From contig NZ_VTUX01000003.1 of the NCBI RefSeq assembly GCF_008370495.1, positions 310,001-374,000 on the forward strand: DNA of 64,000 nucleotides, in the 5' to 3' direction. A program made the translations under genes and the position numbers. The notes beneath the pieces are model-generated. The model worked only from the letters and a program-made list of their open reading frames with translations. It had not been told where the DNA came from and ran no database searches. This DNA comes from Pseudohalioglobus sediminis (lineage in GTDB: Bacteria; Pseudomonadota; Gammaproteobacteria; Pseudomonadales; Halieaceae). Positions 35,071-43,443 of this stretch are shown here, one piece after another. Numbering within the stretch: position 1 is the first letter of the stretch; every line of letters starts with the position of its first letter.

Positions 35071-35859
35071 ATGACAACAGATACAACAACCGCTGTAATC
35101 GTCACCCGCCCCACCCCACATGTCGCCCAGGTCGCCATCAATCGGCCAGAGGCCAAAAATGCCATTGACGAGACCACCCGCCTTGCCCTGATCGAGGCCA
35201 TTGAGGCGGCGCTGGCTGATGAGTCGGTTCGCGCGCTGTTGCTCTGTGGTACCAGCGGTGTTTTTTGTGCCGGCGGGGATCTCGCCAGCATGCGCGGCAT
35301 GAGCGAAGAGCAGGCCCGTGCACGCATGCAAAGTGGCCACAACCTGGTTCAGCTGCTCTGGAATGCCGACATTCCCGTTGTCGTGGCCATGGAAAAATTT
35401 GCCATCGGCGCAGGCGCCGGACTGGCCCTGGTTGCGGACTACATCATCGCCGGCGAAACCGCCCGCATGAACTTTCCCTTCCTCAACCTGGGCCTGGTAC
35501 CGGACTGGGGCTCGACCCAGTCCCTGGTGCGCAAGGCAGGCTGGGGCACAGCCAGACGCCTGGTACTGGACCGGGCCTCCCTCAAGGGTGAGCAATTGTT
35601 GAATCTCAACCTGGTGGAGCAAATCGTCGAAGACGACAAGGTTATGGCGTGCGCCGTCGACAAAGCGCGCGAATTTTCGCTACTGCCCAGGCTGGCCCTG
35701 CGCCAGTTCAAGGAGACGATGAGACAATCACCCCTGGCTATGGAGTCTGCACTGCAGGCCGAGGAGAGCCACCAGACCAATTGCTTTCTCAGCGAAGAAT
35801 TCGCGGAAGGCCTGACCGCCCTGCAGAAGAAACGGCCAGCGGATTTTATCAAGAGCTAA
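35071..35859 (+). CDS. Crotonase-family protein lacking both canonical glutamates
   Basis: A 262-residue crotonase. The fold is clear ('GTSGVFCAGGDLASM' oxyanion loop; 'MEKFAIGAGAGLALVADYII'), but the two hydratase glutamates are absent: GAGAGL replaces GCEL, and 'MNFPFLNLGLVPDWGSTQ' replaces the PE(I/V) block. An Asp in VPDWG is the likely acid/base instead. An enoyl-CoA isomerase or ring-cleaving crotonase is more likely than a plain hydratase. It starts 1 bp after the dehydrogenase stop and 4 bp before the MaoC-type gene, so translation is coupled. Confidence 0.9.
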   Translation: MTTDTTTAVIVTRPTPHVAQVAINRPEAKNAIDETTRLALIEAIEAALADESVRALLLCGTSGVFCAGGDLASMRGMSEEQARARMQSGHNLVQLLWNADIPVVVAMEKFAIGAGAGLALVADYIIAGETARMNFPFLNLGLVPDWGSTQSLVRKAGWGTARRLVLDRASLKGEQLLNLNLVEQIVEDDKVMACAVDKAREFSLLPRLALRQFKETMRQSPLAMESALQAEESHQTNCFLSEEFAEGLTALQKKRPADFIKS

Positions 35860-35863
35860 CACC

Positions 35864-36721
35864 ATGGACGACGCAACACTGAACACACTGAAATCCTGGA
35901 TTGGCCGGACGAAAACGCTTCACAGTGACCTGCCAGTCTTTGACGCACAGGCGCTGGCTGGCGCCATCAATCACACAGAGGCTCCCGGCCCCGGTGACGA
36001 ACTGCCCCTCCCCTGGCACTGGTTGTACTTTCTCGATCCTACCCGCCGTGACAGCACCGGCGAGGATGGCCATCCCCGCAAGGGCGGATTCCTGCCGCCG
36101 GTGCCCCTCCCGCGCCGGATGTGGGCAGCCGGAACGCTAGACATTGCGCAACCAATGGTGCTGGGTCTGGCCACCGAGAAAGTTTCAACGATCACCTCGG
36201 TGGAGGCCAAGAATGGACGCTCGGGACCGCTGGTGTTCGTCAACCTGAGACACGAATTGAGCCAGCGAGACAATCTCTGCATTACCGAAGAACAGAACCT
36301 GGTTTACCGGGAGGCGCCCCGGGAAAGAACCGAGTTACCACCCGGGGAGATGGCGACAGAAGGACCACAGTTCTCACGGGAAGTGACACCCGACCCGGTT
36401 CTGCTGTTTCGCTACTCGGCACTCACCTTCAACTCGCATCGTATTCACTACGACCGGGAATACGCGGTAAATACAGAACTATACCCAGCACTGGTGGTGC
36501 ATGGGCCTCTGCTGGCCACCCTGCTGCTCGACCTGGTCTATGAAAACTTCCCGGGCGCCAGAATTGACGGGTTCAAGTTTCGCGCGGTAAGACCGACATT
36601 CGACAGCCATCCCTTCACCCTCTGCGGCAGGCGCAGTGGTAATCAATTGCAGCTGTGGTCGGAAGACCATGAAGGCTACCTCTGCATGAAAGCAGAGGCA
36701 ACGATAGCGCACGAGGTGTAG
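35864..36721 (+). CDS. MaoC/HTD2-like acyl-CoA hydratase (itaconyl/mesaconyl-CoA hydratase type)
   Basis: A 285-residue double hot-dog protein: an N-terminal FAS1-like dehydratase half (about 1-150) and a C-terminal MaoC half with the family hallmark 'RYSALTFNSHRIHYDREYA' (about 183-200) carrying Asn, His and Asp. Known relatives include mesaconyl-C4-CoA and itaconyl-CoA hydratases, which add water to methyl- or methylene-branched enoyl-CoAs. The following gene, 1 bp away, is a CitE-like lyase, as in itaconate degradation. Here the pair could hydrate a beta-methyl-branched enoyl-CoA to a tertiary alcohol and then cleave it. The substrate is an inference. Confidence 0.88.
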   Translation: MDDATLNTLKSWIGRTKTLHSDLPVFDAQALAGAINHTEAPGPGDELPLPWHWLYFLDPTRRDSTGEDGHPRKGGFLPPVPLPRRMWAAGTLDIAQPMVLGLATEKVSTITSVEAKNGRSGPLVFVNLRHELSQRDNLCITEEQNLVYREAPRERTELPPGEMATEGPQFSREVTPDPVLLFRYSALTFNSHRIHYDREYAVNTELYPALVVHGPLLATLLLDLVYENFPGARIDGFKFRAVRPTFDSHPFTLCGRRSGNQLQLWSEDHEGYLCMKAEATIAHEV

Positions 36722-36722
36722 C

Positions 36723-37589
36723 ATGAAATCCGATTTTCCCCTGTGGCGCTCTATGCTCTTTATACCTGCACACCGGGACGACTTTGTCGGCAAGGCCAGC
36801 CAAAGAGGCGCAGACGCCTACGTGCTGGACCTGGAAGACAGCGTGCCAGAGGCGCTAAAAAATGAAGCCCGGGAGGCGGTTGTCAGCGCCGCTGATATTG
36901 TGGCCCAAGACGGCGCGGCAGCACTGGTACGTATCAACCAGGGATTGAGTCAAGCCACTGCGGATCTGGAGGCCTGCGTCCACCCTGGCGTGCAGGCCAT
37001 TGTGGTTCCCAAGGTGGTATCCGGATCCCAGCTCCAGGAACTGAGTGAACACATCGACAAGTTGGAAGCGAAACGCAGCATCACCCAGGGGCACACCCGA
37101 CTGATTGCGCAGATCGAATGCGTCCACGGACTGGCCAACCTGGATGACATTGCCGGAAGTTCAAAGCGCTTACTGGGAATGAGCCTGGGCTCGGAGGATT
37201 TCTCCGCCTCCGCTGGTATGGAGCCAACGCCAGAGGGCCTACTGGCGCCCAACCAGGCCATTGTTTTTGCCTGCCGGCGCGCGGGCATATCACCCTTTGG
37301 TTTCCCCGCATCGATTGCTGATTTCAGCGACATCGAACGGTTCAGGAATACCATACACTTTGCCAGGCAACTCGGTTTTGTGGGCGCCCTGTGCATCCAT
37401 CCAAGCCAGGTTGCCATACTCAATGAGAAATTCGCACCGAGTGAAGCAGAAATCGAGCGCGCACAGGCGCTGATTGACGCCTATGAGCAGGGCCTTAGCG
37501 AAGGTAAGGGCGCGGTAGAGTTCCAGGGTTCGATGGTCGACGCTCCGGTTGCGGCCAGAGCGAGGGAGATATTACGCAGGGCTAGCTGA
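36723..37589 (+). CDS. HpcH/HpaI-family CoA-ester lyase (CitE/citramalyl-CoA lyase-like)
   Basis: A 288-residue TIM-barrel lyase. 'RSMLFIPAHRDDFV' (about 9-22) and the metal-binding 'VLDLEDSVPE' (about 34-43), then 'ARINQG'-like and 'SLGSEDFSAS' (about 155), fit CitE-like enzymes that split 3-hydroxyacyl-CoAs such as citramalyl- or malyl-CoA by a retro-Claisen reaction, giving acetyl-CoA and a keto compound. The gene ends the 31.5-37.6 kb plus operon and is coupled to the MaoC-type hydratase. In a branched-chain pathway it could do the job that HMG-CoA lyase does elsewhere. A hairpin follows at 37590-37609. Confidence 0.9.
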   Translation: MKSDFPLWRSMLFIPAHRDDFVGKASQRGADAYVLDLEDSVPEALKNEAREAVVSAADIVAQDGAAALVRINQGLSQATADLEACVHPGVQAIVVPKVVSGSQLQELSEHIDKLEAKRSITQGHTRLIAQIECVHGLANLDDIAGSSKRLLGMSLGSEDFSASAGMEPTPEGLLAPNQAIVFACRRAGISPFGFPASIADFSDIERFRNTIHFARQLGFVGALCIHPSQVAILNEKFAPSEAEIERAQALIDAYEQGLSEGKGAVEFQGSMVDAPVAARAREILRRAS

Positions 37590-37609
37590 AGCACCCTCCA
37601 AGCGGTGCT
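37590..37609. terminator. Possible hairpin terminator between convergent genes
   Basis: AGCACC and GGTGCT pair around an 8-base loop, starting just after the lyase stop and ending 8 bp before the stop of the convergent SDR gene. There is no T-tract, so it is a weak candidate. Confidence 0.3.
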
Positions 37610-37617
37610 GCATCCAG

Positions 37618-38382
37618 CTACTGCGCCGAGAATCCGCCATCAACCGCCACTATCGAACCATTCATCAAGGTGGCTGAATCAGAACAGAGCCAGAGCACCG
37701 CATCACCTATTTCGTGAGGTAAACCCATACGCCCCATCGGCTGGAGCCCGGTGTAGACCTCCCTCAGTTCGGGAGCCTGCGCAAAGGTCTCCTCCAGAAG
37801 ACGCGAATCAACCAAACCAGGGCAGACAGCATTGATACGAACGCCCTCCCGAGCATGATCCAGGGCTGCGGACTTGGTCAGGCCTACCACACCGTGCTTT
37901 GCCGCACAGTAGGCTGTCATACCTGGCACACCATTGAGACCCGCACCCGAGGATGTATTGACGATCGCCCCACTCCCCTGTGCCACCATGTGGGCGAGCT
38001 CATGCTTCATGCAGAAGTAAACGCCCTTCAGGTTGATATCCAATACTTTGTCCCAAACACTCTCTTCCACTTTATGTATGGGGTCTCGTCCAATCTGGTC
38101 TATCCCCGCATTGTTGTGGGCATAATCAAGCCTACCGTAATGGCTGACCGCAAATTCGACCATCGCCTTAACCATAGATTCGTCAGTGACATCCACCTTA
38201 AAAAATGAGGCCTGCCCACCGGTTTCCTCAATCATCGCAACCGTCTCATTGCCGCCGTCTTCGGACCAATCGGCGACCACAACCTTGGCACCTTCCCTGG
38301 CAAATAACCGGGCAGTTTCGCGACCGATCCCCGATCCCGCTCCGGTAACAATGGCTACCTTATCCTGCATATCCTGGTACAT
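37618..38382 (-). CDS. Short-chain dehydrogenase/reductase
   Basis: A 254-residue classical SDR. Motifs: 'TGAGSGIG' (about 14-21), 'HNNAGI', Ser in 'NTSSGAGLNGVPG', 'YCAAK' and 'NGSIVAVDGGFSAQ' at the end. The start at 38382 has AGGAG six bases upstream. 'VVVADWSEDG' after the second strand favours NAD(H). It probably oxidises a secondary alcohol of a pathway intermediate. It is transcribed alone, towards the lyase operon, from a divergent region containing operator site 6. Confidence 0.92.
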   Translation of the reverse strand: MYQDMQDKVAIVTGAGSGIGRETARLFAREGAKVVVADWSEDGGNETVAMIEETGGQASFFKVDVTDESMVKAMVEFAVSHYGRLDYAHNNAGIDQIGRDPIHKVEESVWDKVLDINLKGVYFCMKHELAHMVAQGSGAIVNTSSGAGLNGVPGMTAYCAAKHGVVGLTKSAALDHAREGVRINAVCPGLVDSRLLEETFAQAPELREVYTGLQPMGRMGLPHEIGDAVLWLCSDSATLMNGSIVAVDGGFSAQ

Positions 38383-38482
38383 ATTTGTCTCCTGCGAAAA
38401 ACAATGCGAGTGAAGCGTTGTTATTCGCTATTAATTATTCGCTGACTAGAGAATATTTAGCTACGCACCAGTATATTTTGTC

Positions 38483-38498
38483 TTTACATGTATGTATA
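38483..38498. promoter_or_regulatory. Recurrent operator, site 6
   Basis: TTTACA-TGTA-TGTATA followed by GTT. Lies between the divergent SDR (start 38382) and the hypothetical gene (start 38613). Confidence 0.6.
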
Positions 38499-38612
38499 GT
38501 TTTAACTGGAGCGGATGACGGGGAGGCTATCTCCTCAGGCCTCTCCAGTCTTAACGACCAGAAAAATCGCGCATGACAGTTGTAAATAGCGGCACCTGGC
38601 AAGGAAAACACC

Positions 38613-39032
38613 ATGGAAAAATCAACAGATGCCGAACTCATTGATCGTTGCCTGGCGTTTGCCGCAGATAAGATTGGAGACCTGCACCCGCCGGTCCTGG
38701 AGAAATATCACGACCGACTCCCCGGCGCCAAGGCTGAATTGGCGCGACACGACGATAGTGGCGAGCTGGAACACAGCATGGTCGAGCAGGCCCTGTATTG
38801 CCTGATGACGTGGTTTGTACGGCCCATGGAGGTGCAGATAGTGCTCAGGGAAACTGTGCCACACCATATTCAAACGCTGATGGTTCCTCTGCCCTATCTG
38901 GAGGAGCTTATAAACGCGTTAATAGACGTTGTAGGTGAAGCTGTGCCACTGACGGCAGAGGCAGAGCTCATAACTCTTAACAAGTTGCAGAAAGAACTCC
39001 AACTTATCCTTCGGGAAGCTGTTATCCCATGA
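38613..39032 (+). CDS. Conserved-looking small helical protein, function unknown
   Basis: A 139-residue, largely helical soluble protein that I do not recognise. It begins 'MEKSTDAELIDRCLAFAADK', has a His/Asp-containing middle ('EKYHDRLPGAKAELARHDDS') and a hydrophobic helix around 'LYCLMTWFVRPMEVQIVL'. No signal peptide. An AAGGAAAACACC ribosome site precedes it. It opens a plus-strand run with a SnoaL-like and an NmrA-like gene, 115 bp after operator site 6. A small accessory or ligand-binding role is possible. Confidence 0.65.
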   Translation: MEKSTDAELIDRCLAFAADKIGDLHPPVLEKYHDRLPGAKAELARHDDSGELEHSMVEQALYCLMTWFVRPMEVQIVLRETVPHHIQTLMVPLPYLEELINALIDVVGEAVPLTAEAELITLNKLQKELQLILREAVIP

Positions 39033-39107
39033 GTCACCACAAAAATTATGCGGGGCGGGCGACGCTTCGCCAATAGAGTCGATTTAACACCAGCTGGAGG
39101 ACCGATC

Positions 39108-39614
39108 ATGCAACAACTTAGCCTTCAAACCCTCAGCGACAGGGCATTGATTTCAGACCAACTTTATCGATACGCCAAAGGACTGGATACTCGCAACTGG
39201 GACCTGGTTGCCTCCGTACTGACGGATCCCTTCCACCTGCACGCAGAAATGCTCGATATCGATTGCACCTTGTCTCCCCAGGAGTACATCGAAATGGCGC
39301 CCGGGAAGTTCCTGCCAGGGTTTGAAGCAACCGCCCACCTGAATACCAATCAACTGATTACCATTGACGGGGATCAGGCACATATCGAGACCAGAATGTA
39401 CGCCTGCCACTATATTAATCCACAGGACAACACCCAGACCGAACAGTTGTCCGCGCCGGCCAGTATCCACTGCAATATGCAAATGACCTGGGAGGGTTGG
39501 TTGACGCGCCAGCCGGACGGTGACTGGTTGTTCCATAAAGTCCATATGGGCGTGGCCGCCAGTGAGGGGGATATGAGCGCCATGCAAATTGCCCGATCGC
39601 GGGTTGAAGATTAA
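39108..39614 (+). CDS. SnoaL-like/NTF2-fold protein
   Basis: A 168-residue SnoaL_4-type protein. ATG 39108 is chosen because a GGAGG lies seven bases upstream; the open frame extends 60 bp further without homology. The first helix 'ALISDQLYRYAKGLDTRNWD' and 'QEYIEMAPGKFLPGFEATAH' followed by 'HLNTNQLITIDGD' match proteins annotated as nuclear transport factor 2 family in catabolic clusters. Catalysis is not assigned. It lies 75 bp after the 139-residue protein and 33 bp before an NmrA-like gene. Confidence 0.82.
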   Translation: MQQLSLQTLSDRALISDQLYRYAKGLDTRNWDLVASVLTDPFHLHAEMLDIDCTLSPQEYIEMAPGKFLPGFEATAHLNTNQLITIDGDQAHIETRMYACHYINPQDNTQTEQLSAPASIHCNMQMTWEGWLTRQPDGDWLFHKVHMGVAASEGDMSAMQIARSRVED

Positions 39615-39647
39615 CGACAACCCTTCAAGCTATCAGGACGAACCAGC

Positions 39648-40568
39648 ATGACACTCATGGGAAAACAGATTGTCACAGTACTTGGATCAACCGGAGCTCA
39701 GGGGGGCGGCGTTGTCAGGGCACTGCTTGACCAGCAAGACTGGCAGGTACGTGCGGTAACCAGAAATTCCAGCAGCAAGGCCGCACTGCGCCTGGCGGAG
39801 CTGGGCTGTGAAGTTGCAGAAGCCGACCTGAATACCCCTGCCACCCTGCTCGAGGCACTGCAGGGGTCCTACGGCTTGTTTGCAGTAACCAATTTCTGGG
39901 ATCGCGCCACCCGAATGGGCGAGTTCGAGCAAGGCAGGAACCTTGTCCGTGCGGCAAAGGAAGCGGACATCCAACACTTTATCTGGTCAACCCTGCCGGA
40001 CTACCAAGCTCTATCAGCGGGCAAATACACGGTTCCTCATTTCACCAGTAAAGCTCGCGTTGATACAGAGGTGAAAACGGCTGGATTCCGCCATCATACG
40101 TTTGTAGAAGCCCCCTTCTATTTCCAGAACTTTCTTACCCTCCATGCGCCGAGAAAGACTCCCGACGGACGCGAGTTGTGGCGTTATCCAGCCGATAAAG
40201 ACAAGTGCCGCTTCCCCTGTGGCGATATCAATGAGTTGGGTAAGATTGTGGCTGCGGCGCTAACTCAACCCGAAAAAGCCGGCAACGGTCAGTATCTGGC
40301 ACTCGCCAGCGATTATGTATGTTGGCAAGACCTGGTCGACATCCTGAACGCCCAGGGGCACAAACTCGACTATGAGCGGGTTTGTGCTGAGGAATATGAC
40401 GGCTTTTTCCCCAGCGCCAGGGAATTTCGCCATATGATGGCGTTCTGGGAAGAAAACCACTATTTCGGCCCCCATGGTACGCATAAAATTGCCCTGGCAA
40501 ATGGCTTGATAGAGAGCAGATTGACCCGTTTTGCAGACTGGGCAACCACGCATATGCCACCTGGCTAG
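39648..40568 (+). CDS. NmrA-like NAD(P)-binding protein
   Basis: A 306-residue atypical SDR of the NmrA/HSCARG group. The N-terminal nucleotide motif is 'VLGSTGAQGGGVVRALL' (about 11-27), followed by 'VRAVTRNSSSKAALRLAELG', where the Arg favours NADP(H). There is no YxxxK catalytic pair, so it may be a redox sensor or an isoflavone-reductase-like enzyme acting on an enone or lignan-type compound. An ATG three codons downstream (39657) is an alternative start. It closes the 38.6-40.6 kb plus run. Confidence 0.87.
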   Translation: MTLMGKQIVTVLGSTGAQGGGVVRALLDQQDWQVRAVTRNSSSKAALRLAELGCEVAEADLNTPATLLEALQGSYGLFAVTNFWDRATRMGEFEQGRNLVRAAKEADIQHFIWSTLPDYQALSAGKYTVPHFTSKARVDTEVKTAGFRHHTFVEAPFYFQNFLTLHAPRKTPDGRELWRYPADKDKCRFPCGDINELGKIVAAALTQPEKAGNGQYLALASDYVCWQDLVDILNAQGHKLDYERVCAEEYDGFFPSAREFRHMMAFWEENHYFGPHGTHKIALANGLIESRLTRFADWATTHMPPG

Positions 40569-40628
40569 TGGCACTCTCTATCCAGGCCGGAGGTCTCGCC
40601 TAACGCATCGATTTTTGTTTATTTTATC

Positions 40629-40644
40629 TATACACTTGTGTAAA
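40629..40644. promoter_or_regulatory. Recurrent operator, site 7
   Basis: TATACA-CTTG-TGTAAA followed by GTA, 60 bp before the amidohydrolase start. This is the only gene it can serve on the plus strand, which helps orient the motif to a promoter. Confidence 0.7.
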
Positions 40645-40703
40645 GTATTGGTCAGTTAACTCATCCAATAAGACCTATTGCCACAGAAACATAGGAGCAC
40701 ACC

Positions 40704-42026
40704 ATGAACCTCGAAGACATGATACTGATCAGTGTGGATGACCACGTTGTCGAACCCCCGGAAATGTTCGACCAGCACATGACCCAGAAAGAACTGGAAA
40801 CCATTGCACCCCGCCTCGTGGAGGAAGATGGCAAGAATTTCTGGCTTTACGAGGGCCACAAGATCGGCAATATGGGACTCAACGCGGTGGTAGGCCGCCC
40901 CAAGGAAGAGTACGGCATGGAGCCACTGCGCTATGAAGATATGCGCAAGGGAGTCTACTCGATAGATGAACGCATTGGTGACATGGACGCCAATGGCATT
41001 CTCTCCTCTATCTGCTTCCCAACCTTCCCGACCTTTGCCGGCAACCTGTTCCACCAGGCAAAAGACAAGAAGGGCGCGAAACGCGTCATCGAAGCCTATA
41101 ACGACTGGCACATTGACGAGTGGGCCGGCGCCCACCCAGGTCGCATCATTCCCCTGGCCCTGCTGCCCATCTGGGACAGTGAACTGATGGTCAATGAGGT
41201 CAAGCGCGTGGTCGCCAAGGGCTGCAAGGCGATCAGCTTCCCGGACAACCCAACCTTCCACGGTTTCCCCAGCATTCACAACGCCCACTGGGACAAGCTG
41301 TGGGAGGTCTGCGCCGAGAATGACGTGGTGATCAACTGCCATATTGGCACCGGGGCACAGCCGCCCCACTCATCGCCTGAAACCCCTATCGACGCCTGGA
41401 TTGCCGCCTTCCCCATGTCCATTGCCAACAGCGCGGCGGACTGGCTCTACGGTGAGTTCCTGTTGAAATATGACAACCTGAAAATCTCCCTGACCGAGGG
41501 CGGTGTGGGCTGGGTACCCTACTTCCTCGAGCGCGCCGAGTTCACTCTGGATCACCACGGAGCATGGACGAAGTCAAACTTTGGCGACAAGCGCCCCCGG
41601 GAAGTATTCCAGGAGCACTTCCTTACCTGCTTTATTGAGGATGAGAGCGGCCTGCGCAATCGCGACCTGGTTGGTATCGAAAACATTCTATTCGAATGTG
41701 ACTATCCCCACTCCGACAGCACCTGGCCCATGACGCCCGAAAACACGTTCCGGCAGTTGGACAATGTGGGCCTGAGTGATGAAGAAATTGACAAGGTCAC
41801 CCACCTCAATGCCATCAAGCACTTCAACTATGATCCTATAGCCATTCTTGGAAGAGAAAACTGCACAGTGGGCGCATTACGAGAAAAAGCCAAACAAGCC
41901 GGTGTAGATACTACTGAGAAATCGGGCGGGGGTAACTCGGCCAATATCTCCGACCGCTCCGGACGCATGACCTCTGGTGAGGTACAGAAGTTGTTCGCCG
42001 GTGAGGGAGCTGCGGTAGACGACTAA
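40704..42026 (+). CDS. Amidohydrolase-2 family TIM-barrel hydrolase
   Basis: A 440-residue metal-dependent hydrolase or decarboxylase of the amidohydrolase-2 group (ACMSD/uracil-decarboxylase relatives). Motifs: an N-terminal 'ISVDDHVVEPPEMFDQH' (about 8-25) in place of the usual HxH, 'INCHIGTGAQPPHSSPE' (about 211) and the C-terminal 'FECDYPHSDSTWPMTPEN' (about 330). The family includes ring-opening hydrolases and decarboxylases, and homologues of this length are frequent in aromatic and terpenoid clusters. It carries a strong AGGAGCACACC ribosome site and its own copy of the recurrent operator. It ends tail to tail with an MFS transporter. Confidence 0.88.
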   Translation: MNLEDMILISVDDHVVEPPEMFDQHMTQKELETIAPRLVEEDGKNFWLYEGHKIGNMGLNAVVGRPKEEYGMEPLRYEDMRKGVYSIDERIGDMDANGILSSICFPTFPTFAGNLFHQAKDKKGAKRVIEAYNDWHIDEWAGAHPGRIIPLALLPIWDSELMVNEVKRVVAKGCKAISFPDNPTFHGFPSIHNAHWDKLWEVCAENDVVINCHIGTGAQPPHSSPETPIDAWIAAFPMSIANSAADWLYGEFLLKYDNLKISLTEGGVGWVPYFLERAEFTLDHHGAWTKSNFGDKRPREVFQEHFLTCFIEDESGLRNRDLVGIENILFECDYPHSDSTWPMTPENTFRQLDNVGLSDEEIDKVTHLNAIKHFNYDPIAILGRENCTVGALREKAKQAGVDTTEKSGGGNSANISDRSGRMTSGEVQKLFAGEGAAVDD

Positions 42027-42120
42027 ACCCCGAACCTCGGCCGCGCCAAGGACGGTGCTTAAGCCATAGGTAGACATCAGCATCGAGATGCCCGGTTCAG
42101 TGCTGGCGGCTCGCTGAAAC

Positions 42121-43389
42121 TTACTCTTGGGCCAACGCCTCTTCGAAATCTGGATATGGCCCAAGCGTCAAAAACATCGAGGCGCCGAGCGCCGCAATAA
42201 CAATACAGATAAGAAGCAAACTGTCGTAGTTACCAGTGGCGTCAATCAAGGGGCCAAAGATGAGTGGGGACATACCGCTGCCGAGAGCGACAGTGCCTGA
42301 AACCGTTCCAAATACCTTGGCATAGGATCGAAGGCCAAAATATCGCGACACGAGATAGGCGAGAATGTCGAATTCTGCACCGGCAGCCACACCTACCAAA
42401 ACCGTCGCCATCACCATGAGCACCATGTCCGGGGGCGCCAGCAGGAATATCAGGCATCCGATTGAGGGCAGCACCAGTGCGCAAAACGCGATAAGCGGGC
42501 CCCAGAATTTGTCGAGGAAAAAGCCTCCTGCCAGCCTGCCGGCGACCAGGGCCAAACCAAACGCACTAAATACCACTGTTGCGCCCGACTGGGATAGACC
42601 CTTTTGGACGAGCATAGGAACAATATTGGTAATCATTGAAACCACGACGAAGACAACCAATATCAATGCGACAATGATCGTCCAGAACTGGCGGCTACGT
42701 AGAGTCTCTCGATAGCTGATTCCAGATATCTGCCTGGTAACTCGGCCATTTTCGGGCTCCGAAGAGTTAATTGATAGAGAGCTCTGCTGGTTCGAACTTG
42801 GGTTGCCTGTAGGCAGGGTAAAGAAGCAGACCAGCAAGGTCGCCAGCGGCAAGATACCCATAACGAGAAAGCCTTGCTGCCAATCTGCGGTGCCGACATA
42901 GCCCGCCAGCAGTAGTGGAGAGACAGTGCTTACCACGCCCGAACCCGACAGCAGAATAGCTAATGCGAGACCGCGTTGTCGCTCAAATTTGTCGCAAACG
43001 ATTTTTGTCCAGGTGACCAGCAGCGAACCGCTTCCGACGATCGGCAGCAGAAAATAGAAGGTGTAGAGAAGATTCTGGCTGAGAGATATGGTGCTCATCG
43101 TGATGTATGTCAGTGCATACAACACTAATGAGCACAAGGTGACGCTGCGAAGCGAGAATCTATCCATTAGCCAGCCGGCTAACTGAGATCCTACAGCAAT
43201 ACCAGCGAAGTTCAGGGTAATGCAGCGCTGCAGTTCCCCCAACGGTATGTTCAGCGCCCTGGAAAGATCGGGTGCCATTGGCCCGAAGCTGTACAAGGGA
43301 AGAAAGTGCGCTGAGGTGATTACTCCACTCAGCGCAACCAGCAGCGTTGGCCAGCCCAGGCGAAACTCCGGGTATTTATCCTCGCCCAC
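42121..43389 (-). CDS. Major facilitator superfamily transporter
   Basis: A 422-residue integral membrane protein with about 12 predicted helices in two six-helix halves and a cytoplasmic middle loop (about 190-225, 'QQSSLSINSSEPENGR'). The loop between helices 2 and 3 ('GWLMDRFSLRSVTL') follows the MFS signature. It resembles monocarboxylate or oxalate/formate-type carriers, and would move an organic acid or the pathway substrate across the inner membrane. The start is GTG at 43389. It lies 54 bp downstream of a TonB receptor on the same strand, so outer- and inner-membrane uptake are probably co-expressed. Confidence 0.9.
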   Translation of the reverse strand: MGEDKYPEFRLGWPTLLVALSGVITSAHFLPLYSFGPMAPDLSRALNIPLGELQRCITLNFAGIAVGSQLAGWLMDRFSLRSVTLCSLVLYALTYITMSTISLSQNLLYTFYFLLPIVGSGSLLVTWTKIVCDKFERQRGLALAILLSGSGVVSTVSPLLLAGYVGTADWQQGFLVMGILPLATLLVCFFTLPTGNPSSNQQSSLSINSSEPENGRVTRQISGISYRETLRSRQFWTIIVALILVVFVVVSMITNIVPMLVQKGLSQSGATVVFSAFGLALVAGRLAGGFFLDKFWGPLIAFCALVLPSIGCLIFLLAPPDMVLMVMATVLVGVAAGAEFDILAYLVSRYFGLRSYAKVFGTVSGTVALGSGMSPLIFGPLIDATGNYDSLLLICIVIAALGASMFLTLGPYPDFEEALAQE

Positions 43390-43443
43390 TTAATTTTCCG
43401 CTCTTGTCCCCAACGCCAGCTTCACCCTGTAAACCTGGTTGGA

